Of a DNA stretch of 32,095 nucleotides, positions 22,357 to 30,455 are shown one piece after another. The stretch lies in assembly GCA_002633005.1 (NCBI GenBank), contig NMRA01000844.1:90600-122694 (forward strand), written 5' to 3'. The stretch comes from Phoronis australis (Eukaryota; Phoronida; Phoronidae). The translations under genes and the position numbers were made by a program. Position 1 is the stretch's first letter. Each line of letters begins with the position of its first letter. The notes beneath the pieces are model-generated. The model was given only the letters and a program-made list of their open reading frames with translations. It was not told where the DNA came from and ran no database searches.

Positions 22357-22647
22357 TCACGCGTCTTAAGACCACCTGTTTGCAGATTGTTTTTGTTTTC
22401 ATATTTTCAAGATGTCAATTAAAACAACTGAACTTCGTATAACATATCCAATGTTAAAACAGCATTGGCGTTTAGTCCCTGTTAGCATAGTTACGAGCAC
22501 ATCATCACGTTCTTCAGCACACACTACTGAAGGCCGAGAAAGTAACAAGGAATGCCTACATGGGTAGCGTGATTAGACAAGAGCAGAACCAGTAGAGGAT
22601 AAACTTACATTACGTACCCTGTCTGGAGGAGACTCGATATTTGCACT

Positions 22648-23130
22648 ATGAATGTCAATATTTCGCTTTACTCTGTACAAGATTTCTGGAAGGAATTCGA
22701 AAAGCTACTTCAAAAGTGTGGCATTCAGCTTCCTAACTGTCTGTCTTATGATATTGTTATTCTTGGACTTTACAAGACGCGTGATTTTCTATTTAACATT
22801 TTACTTCTACTAGCTAAACAGAACATTTACAAAGAGAGATGTCACAAAAATATACCTAATTTTCTCAAGTTCGTTACAAAAACTTATGAATACTATAATG
22901 CTGAAAAATTAAATGCACATAAAAACTTTGTACATGACAGCTTCTCTGCAAAATGGGAAAAATTTATTGTTCATGTTAACTTCATGTAGAAGATATTTAC
23001 TTTAAACGAGATACATGTACGAGAATGGTCTTCCTGAGGTGTGCATGCGTGAATGAATGGCGTACATGTACTTATTTGTTTGTTTGATTTTTGTAATTGT
23101 TTGTAAAGGATAATAAATACATAAAAAAAT
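22648..23130 (+). mobile_element. LINE 3' remnant (L1/Tx1-like ORF2 C-terminus plus 3' UTR)
   Basis: The 113-codon frame at 22648-22989 matches the layout of the C-terminal tail of L1/Tx1-clade ORF2 proteins: a Phe-Trp-x2-Phe motif, then a hydrophobic Leu-rich Ile-Leu-Leu-Leu-Ala-Lys segment with a following Ile-Tyr-Lys, then an amphipathic Leu-Lys-x-x-x-x-x-Tyr segment and a final Lys-Trp. No reverse transcriptase or endonuclease precedes it, so the copy is 5'-truncated, the usual outcome of target-primed insertion. The 3' UTR ends in an AATAAATACATAAAAAAAT-type A-rich tail near 23130. Recognition is from pattern only. Confidence 0.55.
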
Positions 23131-23317
23131 ATATTTCGCTTTAGGATCACGGAGACCGATTAAAGTCCAGGATGTAAAAACGATCTGCTTATGTGACAAA
23201 CTGGCCCAGTGGAACCTTTACTCGGTCGTACCCTGTAATATGTGTGCATGCTATACTGAGATTTTTCGCCGAATTCATATTTCTAAAAAATTGACAGACT
23301 TCCGTCTTTCATCTAAG

Positions 23318-23440
23318 GTTTTGACGCTGACGAACAGCAGTGTCGCAAAATGGCTGCAACGCTGAGCTGTTCACCAAAAAGCAAGATTGATAAAGAATGG
23401 ATGGCTAATAATTGCGCAAAGACATGTAACCTTTGTGAAG
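23318..23440 (+). CDS. ShKT domain exon B3 (phase 1-1)
   Basis: The acceptor TTTCATCTAAG is followed by GT TTT GAC, exactly as in B2; with the T of A3 it would rebuild the first cysteine. Five more follow: Gln-Cys-Arg, Ser-Cys-Ser, Asn-Cys-Ala, Thr-Cys-Asn, Leu-Cys-Glu, with Glu-Trp-Met before the fourth. The exon is 123 nt, nine shorter than B1 and B2. The donor GAAG|GTTTGT leaves phase 1, so at least one further exon is expected; I could not identify it within the window. The upstream partner is A3 only if the GTTAGT donor at 17435 is used. Confidence 0.84.
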
Positions 23441-23973
23441 GTTTGTTGAGTACACTTTTACAACAATTGATGTCTCTAATTTGAAACATAGCATTCCTTG
23501 GTAAACGGTCACACAGTTTGCGATGGTCAAATTCTAATAATTGTCAAAATAAGGTTTTAAGAAGGTTCCCATCGCTATTACCACAATTTGTAGCCAACAT
23601 CTTCGACACATGGTATTGCAGTTAATGCGCTTGATGCACTAAGTGATACGAAGAATTTGTGTAAAAAGAGGAGGCTGCAGCCATGTTGTAGTTTACAATG
23701 GCTACAGGATTTGAATTGTAAATATGATACTCGGCATAGTTGTCATTGATTTCAAAGGAAAGCCACTTTGGTCTTATATCCTAAAATAACTGCCACAATA
23801 TCACTTTGATTGGTTTCCATTTGCTTACGTGTGAAAAAATACTTTTGGAATAATACTACGCTAACACGACCGAAAAAGCTCGACATACAGGCGAGCTGTA
23901 CTTTGGCATTTTGGCCAGCAGTTTTTTGCTCTCATCCGAGATGCTTTGAATCGAAACTCGATTAACAGTTTAA

Positions 23974-23992
23974 AGTGTAAATTGCAAGGTCT
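23974..23992 (+). repeat. Left terminal inverted repeat (19 bp) with outer TTAA
   Basis: AGTGTAAATTGCAAGGTCT, preceded by TTAA at 23970-23973. It is identical to the reverse complement of 28908-28926. Confidence 0.85.
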
Positions 23993-24130
23993 AAGTATGT
24001 TAAATTGTAATAATATTTTCAAGATATTGTTAGTTAGATATATCTTCTTCCAATTATCATATTATTGTGTCTGTAGTTACGTTAAAAAGCGAAAATTTAA
24101 AAAATCCGCGAAAAGTTGACCTTTGGCACC

Positions 24131-24155
24131 GTGACATGGTGTTGGGGAACACAAA
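24131..24155 (+). repeat. Left subterminal inverted repeat (25 bp)
   Basis: It matches the reverse complement of 28701-28725 at 24 of 25 positions. The core GTGTTGGGGAACAC is itself a dyad (GTGTT / AACAC around GGGG), as expected for a protein-binding site. It lies 88 bp before the THAP start codon. Confidence 0.85.
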
Positions 24156-24243
24156 CTAGATCAATATCCCACAATGCAGTTTACCGCCCATACAAAACAG
24201 TGGAAGACGAACAAGAAGCGTTCAATCTTGGCGTGATTTAGAC

Positions 24244-24489
24244 ATGGTACATCGGTGTGTGTGCGCCAACTGTGCTAACACCAGCCAGGTTGAAGGCGTG
24301 ACCCTATTTAGGTTTCCCAAAGACAAGCATCTGGCCGCGAAATGGCACGTTTTCGTGTGCACTGCTCGTCATTGGAAAATGACTGTCGATTCGGCCATAT
24401 CTGTCGGAGCCGAAATATGCTCCGACCACTTTGAGGACGGCTGCTTCGACGACAAACATCATGAAGTTTGAAGCTGGTCTTGTGAAAAG
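24244..24489 (+). CDS. THAP-type zinc finger first exon, frame probably broken
   Basis: From ATG 24244 the product shows the THAP (C2CH) pattern: Cys7-x2-Cys10, a Phe-Pro-Lys-Asp segment near residue 24, the invariant Trp34, and Cys59-x2-His62 followed by Phe. THAP domains bind DNA and occur in transcription factors and DNA-transposon transposases. The open frame hits TGA at 24469-24471, but a consensus donor (AAAAG|GTAAGT) lies 18 bp later. One frame over, starting at about 24455, the sequence continues without a stop to the donor and has the Phe...Phe-x2-Gly-Leu character expected of the THAP C-terminal part. A single-base insertion in GACAAACATC explains this. It may be a decayed copy or a sequence error. 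Position just inside the left transposon end suggests a transposase N-terminus or accessory DNA-binding protein. Confidence 0.72.
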
Positions 24490-25388
24490 GTAAGTTATCT
24501 TCATAATTTATGGCTTAGATCCATGACGCTTGCTCAGTGCTTGAACTATAACGATCTTTTTTCGCAATCACCATAGTTCTCGCGGTCAACAATTGCTGAG
24601 TGTTGCCGGTGGTATTTCTTTGGAATGTTGCCCAGTAGGCTATTTGTTGTGCGTGTAGCAGCGCTGAGCATCATGTTGACCCAATGCAATTTCATTTGCT
24701 GATGGTTCTCAAAGACAAGTCACGCGAAGTCAGTAAGGATCATTTAGGATATCACATTTTTGAGAATCATTGTCTTCAGCCAAATTAGAGTGGAGATATA
24801 CACCTGGTACTATGGGGAGAGCAGCACTTGGGGGGACCATACCATCAGCCCCCTATGGTGCACACCGCTCATGCCGATGGGCGGCCCAGCTCTGAAGTAA
24901 CTACATACTATAGCCCTGTTGTAGATGTGCTTCCGGTGAATCATATGAGCCTCTGTTAGCTACTCGCTAATGGGAAATTGCCTATTAGCTGAATGGTTAG
25001 CACGTTTGCCGGTTTTATGGGGGTCGAGGGTTCGATTCCTGAGTCGGGTAATCTCGGCTATTACTACAGCCCCCCGCCCCCTACGAGGCTATGGTGCACT
25101 TCTGAATATCAGAGACCACTGTATTTGAGCATCAGGAGGTTCTTTGTGGGGTTTTGTCAACCAAGTAATAGATGGTGGTGTGCTGACAAAAGTTTGAACT
25201 GTTCTAACGATGGTACTTAAGTTGCACGGTTTTGATTATTAAAGTAACCTGCTTCAAAAATAAAACAGGGTTAACTCTGGTTTTGGCCTTTGCCTGAAGG
25301 TTATAAAAGTAGGCGAAAACTTGCACTTAGGTGGCGTCGTGTTTAACTTAAATCATTGATTCAAAATGTTTTTTACTTTAAATTGCAG
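24490..25388 (+). other. Intron or interior of the element, with SINE-like pieces
   Basis: It begins with GTAAGT after the THAP exon. It contains AGCCCCCTATGGTGCACA-type words near 24838 and 25070 and a tRNA-like segment at 24980-25050. It ends at the acceptor AAATTGCAG before the exon at 25389. Confidence 0.55.
24980..25100 (+). mobile_element. tRNA-derived SINE-like fragment
   Basis: A box A-like TAGCTGAATGGTTAGCAC (24986-25003) and box B GGTTCGATTCC (25029-25039) have tRNA spacing, but the acceptor and T stems pair poorly, so it is not a working tRNA. The following C-rich body with a TATGGTGCAC word recurs at about 24838 and 20090, fitting a SINE family. Confidence 0.5.
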
Positions 25389-25585
25389 TTGTTGTGCTTT
25401 TCAGAGTATGTGAACGAAGTAAGGAAGAATACCTTACACTTGTTGCGAAATAAAAGAGAAGCCAGTGACCTCGAAATTTGTTTGGAAATTGACGCCCCTC
25501 CAATGCTGAGTGCTGGTGCTCCAGACGTGTCCAAGGAGGAGGCCGTGGCACGGATGAGGAGCCGATATCCAGACAAATTCAATTA
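25389..25585 (+). CDS. Probable terminal exon, unknown product
   Basis: The frame is open from an acceptor (AAATTGCAG at 25388, or CTTTTCAG at 25404) to TAG at 25584. It encodes a charged, helix-prone segment (Tyr-Val-Asn-Glu-Val-Arg-Lys..., Leu-Arg-Asn-Lys-Arg-Glu) then an Ala/Pro-rich part and a basic end with Arg-Ser-Arg-Tyr-Pro-Asp. Amino-acid composition looks coding. The acceptor phases (0 or 1) do not fit the phase-2 end of the reframed THAP exon, so either a middle exon is missing or this belongs to another gene. No domain recognised. Confidence 0.4.
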
Positions 25586-25599
25586 GACTGCTTGTTTTG

Positions 25600-26885
25600 T
25601 CAATGGACAGTACTGATATTTCTTTCCATCACATACATGACAATGAATGATATTGGGGCACGAAAAGACTGACGACCCACACAGGTACCTTTTCGCCCCC
25701 TTACCGATGCATTATATGGGACGGCAACAGTTTACTGTTAATCAAATAAACCTAAAAGCTATGCCACAATATTTATAGTCATTATATTGAAGTAACATTG
25801 AAATGTTTCAATGTTAGAACATAGTATGTCGCAGGGTTTATACAAAGCGGACAGCCATATGGCACGCTCAAAAGTGTTTCACGATTTCCAATACTGGTAC
25901 TATAAATACTCTAGCATTGCTATCTGTACAGCTTAAAAAAAAAACCCTAAAACATTGGTAGTGATGAAAATATACATGGGTCGTCAGTCTTCTCGTGTCT
26001 GCCAATATCATTCAAATTGTACGACAGAATAATCATTTGCACAGAATCCCAACTCTACTGTCTAACATTTTCTTGCGAGTTTTTTTGCGAGTGGTCCAAG
26101 CACTCTCTCCAGATTTCTCACTTCCTATACATGTGTATAATTTTGTGTGTTTTATACCATGTCATAGACATCTGAAGCTATTGCATACTGTAGCTTTTGG
26201 GTGGAAATTCAGTACTTTGCCACGTCATGGTAGTTAATGTCTTGTTGAATTACAGTAGAACTCGGTAAGTTGGAGCCAGTGAGACAGATATTTCATCGAA
26301 GTCAAAGTTACTTGGAGGCGTTACAGGAATTAATGCATGCTAGCCTTTCTAGTTTCCAATGAAGCACTACCAATGTAACGAGTCCTACTGTATAAGAAGA
26401 GGGCAGGAGATTCAGTCTCTACCTCAGACAATAGTCCAGATTTTTATGTAACAGCAATATTGTTGAATGTGTTCACTTGAAACTCACTAACAACTCCAGT
26501 GAGACCAATTCCTAAGTAAACCATAACTGATGTTGAGTTTAGAGGTTTATAATGTAGTTCTAGTAACATTACACTTGTCATGACCATGTCACTATAAGTT
26601 CCTGAACATCAATATATGCTACTTTCTTTGTCAATTGTTTACCATTCTGAAAACACAGAAATCCATCATGGAATGCCAACTTCATTTTTGTACCACTGAG
26701 ATTGCGCTGTGATTGCATTCGTTTGTTAGGATATTTGTTCTCTCTATGGAACTTGTCACTTATTTCAACTCGTCCAAAGTAGATACTCCCCGAGTCACAA
26801 GTTTTAGTAATAGAGTACTTAGGTAATGAGCTGGAGTTGGCATTCCAGGGATAAGACAACTCGATATATATATACATAAATGAAA
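25600..26885. other. Between the convergent genes of the element
   Basis: AT-rich sequence with no named feature; probably the 3' untranslated regions of the two convergent genes. A minus-strand frame (26578-26877) continues beyond the P2RX7_C stop in coding-like style but is most simply 3' UTR. Confidence 0.4.
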
Positions 26886-27294
26886 CTAATAAGAAAACCC
26901 TTGAAACTCAAAGTCCTCCTCATTTCCCGGTGGAGGGTAAAAAGCTCTGATGCAGGCTACTGCGCATGCTGGAATTACAACACGGACAGTTCGTCCTAGG
27001 TGACCATGCACCCATCTTTGGAACTGTCTGTAGGCTATGTGTCGCATCCTTTTATCAAAGGGTCCGTCATAGCCATCCGGATATTGGCTTTTATACTGCA
27101 ACCATGCAGTCTCCAAAACATCACGATTGATGCACACAGGTTGAAAACTTCCATGGTACACGATACATTTTTTTCTTCCGTTTAAGTTGTCCCTCTTCAT
27201 TTCGTCCTCAAGTTTAGCAATAACTTTGTCGACTTCTTGACAACATACTCTTTCTTCAATGACTGCAGTAGTCTGACAGTTGTCACACGTGCAC
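26886..27294 (-). CDS. P2RX7_C (P2X7 ballast-type) domain exon, terminal
   Basis: On the minus strand an acceptor TCTTGCAG precedes one base and then Cys-Thr-Cys-Asp-Asn-Cys, a double Cys-Cys about 17 residues on, an internal Cys-Ile-Val and Val-Cys-Ile, then Arg-His-Ile-Ala-Tyr-Arg-Gln-Phe, a Trp, Val-Ile-Pro-Ala-Cys, Cys-Ile-Arg and Phe-Tyr-Pro-Pro-Pro-Gly, ending near Gly-Phe. This is the order of conserved residues of the C-terminal cytoplasmic domain of vertebrate P2X7, a zinc- and nucleotide-binding 'ballast' (P2RX7_C). Invertebrates have this domain in stand-alone proteins without the ion channel; no channel segment is present here. The stop is at 26886. Phase 2 at the 5' side rebuilds Trp directly before the first Cys when joined to 28417, as in P2X7. 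Confidence 0.86.
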
Positions 27295-28416
27295 CTGCAA
27301 GATGTGACAATATGTATACATTACTTTAGTAAACATCAAAATGTCGAATTGAAAAAATTACTGATTTACCAAGAGTGTCTCGGCCAAATTAATTGAGGGT
27401 TTGCAATGACCTCAGTTTTCGAGAAGACTGATTGTTGAGCAGCGACCTGTTTAAAACAGAACAAAAATGAAACTAAATTCCAAAAAACAAGCTTTGAAAC
27501 ATCACATAAATAGTAAAGATATTTACTTTTCATACAAATGAATACTGCTACACCCAGGGCAGTGGCAGATCATGCCTGGGGGATATATATATAGGAATGG
27601 ACATACTTAGTTTGATTTGCTGACACCTGATTCATTGATGGAGGGGTCTGTTTTGTTAATAATCGTGAATATTACAGTAAACATTTTTAAAAACTTCTCA
27701 ATATCCGATGCCTTCTATACTCTTTAGAAACTTTACCAGACGGTTCCTTCCCAAGTCAACTCGCACCCAAGCCATGTACCAATTTTCACAAATAACAGCA
27801 ACATTAGGTACATAGGCATGAAAGCATTGACTTACACAAACTAAACCTGGTTAGAAAAACGTGTGTACATTGCTCTGGGTCCAAGTTGACTTGGCCCTAG
27901 AGTATGAAAATGAAGTGACCTGTTTTATAACCCATGGAATTCCCTCCGGCCCCCAGGTAAGAAAGTCTAAGTTGCAAAATTGCAATTCTTTTTTCCTCTT
28001 GTTTACACTACACAGTTGAGTATTGGGAGGTGGTTCTCATTCTTTCCCATGCATACATTTATTCACTCACTAGTAAGACTGAGCTCAGGGGAGTAGGAGA
28101 CAACTTCGTACAATGCCCAATTGTCTGCCAGTGAAAGCCAGGATTCGAACCCGAGTCTCACAAACAAGAGTCCGGGGCCCAAACCAATGCGCCACTGTCT
28201 ACAAATAATGAAAGACCACACATTGTTGAGTGATTTGCGTAAGTGCAACGAGTCCCATTTTTTATCACTGAAACTGGTACTTATCCACGGCTGAAAAATG
28301 ATTCATCAGTGGGGACGAGAGCGCCTGGGAGTGACCGGTAAAGCTACTGAACTTAAAATTAAAAAAGACCAAGTAGTAATTCGCGGTAGTATGATGCATA
28401 TTTATAATATTCTTAC
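27295..28416 (-). other. Intron of the P2RX7_C gene
   Basis: Minus strand: ACTG|GTAAGA donor at 28416 and TTGCAG acceptor at 27295. It contains a tRNA-like SINE head (28131-28202) and a 77-nt stretch with its own acceptor and donor (27370-27446) whose last codon would also be TG|G. Confidence 0.7.
28131..28202 (-). mobile_element. tRNA-derived SINE head or tRNA pseudogene
   Basis: On the minus strand a box A-like GTGGCGCATTGGTTTGG is followed at tRNA spacing by box B GGGTTCGAATCC. The T stem can pair with two wobbles but the acceptor stem does not, so it is not a functional tRNA. Confidence 0.55.
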
Positions 28417-28691
28417 CAGTCACTAACATTCTGTCGCAACTCCTGCGCACCTTCTGCCCGTTGATATTCACTGCACGAACCGGCTGGGGCTGGATCGTCG
28501 ACAACCGGAGCAAGGGGATCGAGGGAAAACGGTTCTACTAGAGAGAAGGTGTGAGCACAAATTGTTCCTATGGGGTCTGTCGCCTCCTCCTCCACATTCG
28601 AAACGTCAGAATCGTCTGAAAACTCCACCTGACCCTCCCTTTATCTTTCAAAATATTCTTCATCTACGCTGCTGTACTCACTGGGATCCAT
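28417..28691 (-). CDS. P2RX7_C gene first exon, in-frame TAA at codon 17
   Basis: The ATG at 28691 (minus) begins an acidic, Ser-rich N-terminus (Met-Asp-Pro-Ser-Glu-Tyr...). The same frame runs to the donor at 28416 and joins the P2RX7_C exon in phase 2, forming Trp-Cys-Thr-Cys. Between them lies one TAA (28643-28641) at codon 17; reading through, the acidic composition continues unchanged (Asp-Asp-Ser-Asp-Val-Ser..., Glu-Glu-Glu), then a Pro/Ala-rich stretch. A single substitution in a Glu codon would explain the stop. No later ATG exists in this exon. The copy is therefore a pseudogene, a polymorphic null, or has an alternative 5' exon that enters after the stop. The start codon lies 10 bp inside the right subterminal repeat. 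Confidence 0.7.
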
Positions 28692-28700
28692 ATTGTTTTC

Positions 28701-28725
28701 TTTGTGTTCCCCAACACCACGTCAC
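28701..28725 (-). repeat. Right subterminal inverted repeat (25 bp)
   Basis: Inverse of 24131-24155 with one difference (GTGACG here, GTGACA on the left). It lies directly upstream of the P2RX7_C start codon, so it may act both as a transposase site and as promoter sequence. Confidence 0.85.
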
Positions 28726-28907
28726 AGATGTGTAACGAAGGAAAATGGCGCCGTTTCTATTTTCCGTTACAACAATGGCGTTACAACGCCACGGTAACAA
28801 ATATTTAAATAACTTTTTATAGCGACGTACAATTCAGTTAATGTTAAGATTATAGCAAGAATAATTATAAACACGAATTTAGAGCATATTGTTGTTCAGA
28901 TTGGTTG

Positions 28908-28926
28908 AGACCTTGCAATTTACACT
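28908..28926 (-). repeat. Right terminal inverted repeat (19 bp) with outer TTAA
   Basis: AGACCTTGCAATTTACACT followed by TTAA at 28927-28930; the perfect inverse of 23974-23992. Confidence 0.85.
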
Positions 28927-28944
28927 TTAACTCTCTGGAATAAC

Positions 28945-30455
28945 TTGCAAAACGGAAAAAATGAAATTGCCACTAGGGCAAAAAACATTCATCGGATCCG
29001 TCTGAAAGTTGTCGTCTTCCGTTGTCAACGTCATATAAATACACTTTGCTAAATTTAATAAACATTCTGCAGAGGGCTTAGGAGATACAGCTAAGGGCGA
29101 AAAAAATGCCACTAGGAAGTTCCACAGTAGTTGAAGCCTGAAAATCATCGTCAATCGACCTCTTCACACTAACATTGCATACGCCAATTTTCACAATCAT
29201 CCTACGAGTGGTTTGGTTGACAGAAGCGGACGCCAAAAACTGACTAGAAAACTTTAAAAATGACCACTAGATGCAGCAAAATACATCGAATCCGTATGAA
29301 AACCGAAAAATGTCACCGTGTCATTAAAAGAAAGCTATTTAACAAATTTCATGAAAATTCGTTGAGGAATTCCACAGAAAAAGGGGAAAACAGAAAAAAA
29401 TGAAATTGTCACTAGGGGGCAGTGTTAGTCGGACCCGTCTGAAAGTAGTCATCTTCCGTTGTTAACTTCACATAAATACACCTGCTAAATTTAATAAAGA
29501 TCCTACAGAGGGCTTAGGAGATACAGGCACGCCTGGGCGCAAAACAAAAGTAAAAACAAAACTGTCACTAAGAGGCGCCACAGTAGTCGAAGTCGTCGGA
29601 AAAACATCGTCAATTGTCTTTATAATAAGAACATATATGCCAATTTTCACAATCATCCTTAGAGTGGTTTGGTTGATGGAGGGACGGACGCCAAAAAACA
29701 GACTCGAAAACACTAAAAATGGCCACTAGGTGGCGCAAAATACCTCAAATCCATCCGAAAACGAGAGGATAGCGTCACCTCAATAATAGATGCCTGTGTG
29801 CCAAATTTTATGGAAATCCATTGAGGATCTTTGAAAATACATAGGTAAACGTAAAAAAATAAAATTGGCATTAGGGGGCACAGCTGTAATCCGATCTGTC
29901 CGAAAGTTGTCGTCGTCCGTTGTCAACGTCATACAAACACATTTGGTGCATTTAATAAATATCCTGGAGAGCGTTTAGGAGATACGGCCATGGGCGCAAA
30001 AACAAACAAAACTGCCTCTAGGAGGCGCCACAGTAGCCGAAGTCGTCGGAAAATCATCGTCAAACGTCCTCTTCATAGTAAGAACATACATGACAATTTT
30101 CGCAATCATTTTTAGAGTGGTTTGGTTGACAGAGGGGCGGACGCCTAAAAACGGACTCGAAAATACTAAAAATGGCCACTGGATAGCGCAAAATACTTCG
30201 AATCGATTCGAAAACGGAAGCATAGCGTCATCTCATTAAATAGATGCCTGTGTGCCAAATTTCATGAAAATCGATTGAGGGCCTTTGAAGATACAGAGGC
30301 AAACGCAAAAAAATAAAATTGCCACTAGGAGGCACAGCGGTATTCGGGTCGGTCCAAAACTCGTCGTCTCATGTCGTCAACCTCATAGGAACACACCTGC
30401 TAAATATCAATAAGATCCTGCAAGGATTTTAGGAGTTACAGCCGCGGACGCCCGG
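28945..30455. repeat. Tandem array of ~150-bp units in a trimeric higher-order pattern
   Basis: The landmark CACTAGG and its variants occurs at 28971, 29110, 29265, 29410, 29566, 29724, 29869, 30016, 30177 and 30323, a spacing of 139-161 bp. Units fall into three classes in strict order: one with GGGCA(CAG) and GTCGTCTTCCGTTGTCAAC, one with GGAGGCGCCACAGTAG, and one with GGTGGCGCAAAATAC. Like classes recur every 439-459 bp (28971, 29410, 29869, 30323) and are far more alike than neighbours. The array stops near the right end of the transposon (28930) on one side and at about 30455 on the other. Minus-strand open frames inside it are repeat artefacts. Confidence 0.88.

Larger units (their letters stand above)
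17435..23317 (+). other. Long intron (5.9 kb) or 3' flank, repeat-laden
   Basis: If A3 splices to B3 this is the longest intron. It holds a GACCCAC-rich simple repeat (18660-18785), an inverted copy of the 12270 dispersed repeat (19630-19672), a fragment with the AGCCCCCTATGGTGC word also seen near 24838 (about 20087-20104), a hairpin at 22321-22356, and a LINE 3' remnant (22648-23130). No other ShKT exon is visible. Confidence 0.55.
23974..28926. mobile_element. TTAA-flanked DNA transposon with THAP and P2RX7_C genes
   Basis: A 4,953-bp segment whose ends are perfect 19-bp inverted repeats (AGTGTAAATTGCAAGGTCT), each directly bordered on the outside by TTAA. A second, 25-bp inverted pair with one mismatch lies inside each end (24131-24155 and 28701-28725). 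Each subterminal repeat is followed inward by the start of a gene: THAP zinc finger from the left, P2RX7_C from the right. TTAA target duplication is known for piggyBac and Kolobok; the ends do not start with the CCC typical of piggyBac, and THAP DNA-binding domains are known in several transposase groups, so a Kolobok-like or related assignment is favoured. No transposase catalytic domain is visible, so the copy is probably defective or non-autonomous. Insertion near the LINE fragment and a satellite array suggests a repeat-tolerant site. Confidence 0.72.

Noticed and set aside
2306-23440. The ShKT domains as potassium-channel neurotoxins
   Set aside because: Cysteine spacing fits the fold, but the Lys-Tyr channel-binding pair is not in the ShK position in any of the ten domains, and the multi-domain, linker-containing layout suits matrix or other extracellular proteins better.
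24980-25050. A functional tRNA gene
   Set aside because: Box A and box B are present but acceptor and T stems do not pair; better explained as a SINE head.
23970-28930. Assignment as a piggyBac element on TTAA alone
   Set aside because: The termini do not begin with the CCC typical of piggyBac and no DDD transposase domain is visible; THAP content points elsewhere.
29468-30223. Minus-strand frames of 81-82 codons with similar sequence
   Set aside because: They repeat because the underlying satellite repeats; no start context or domain.
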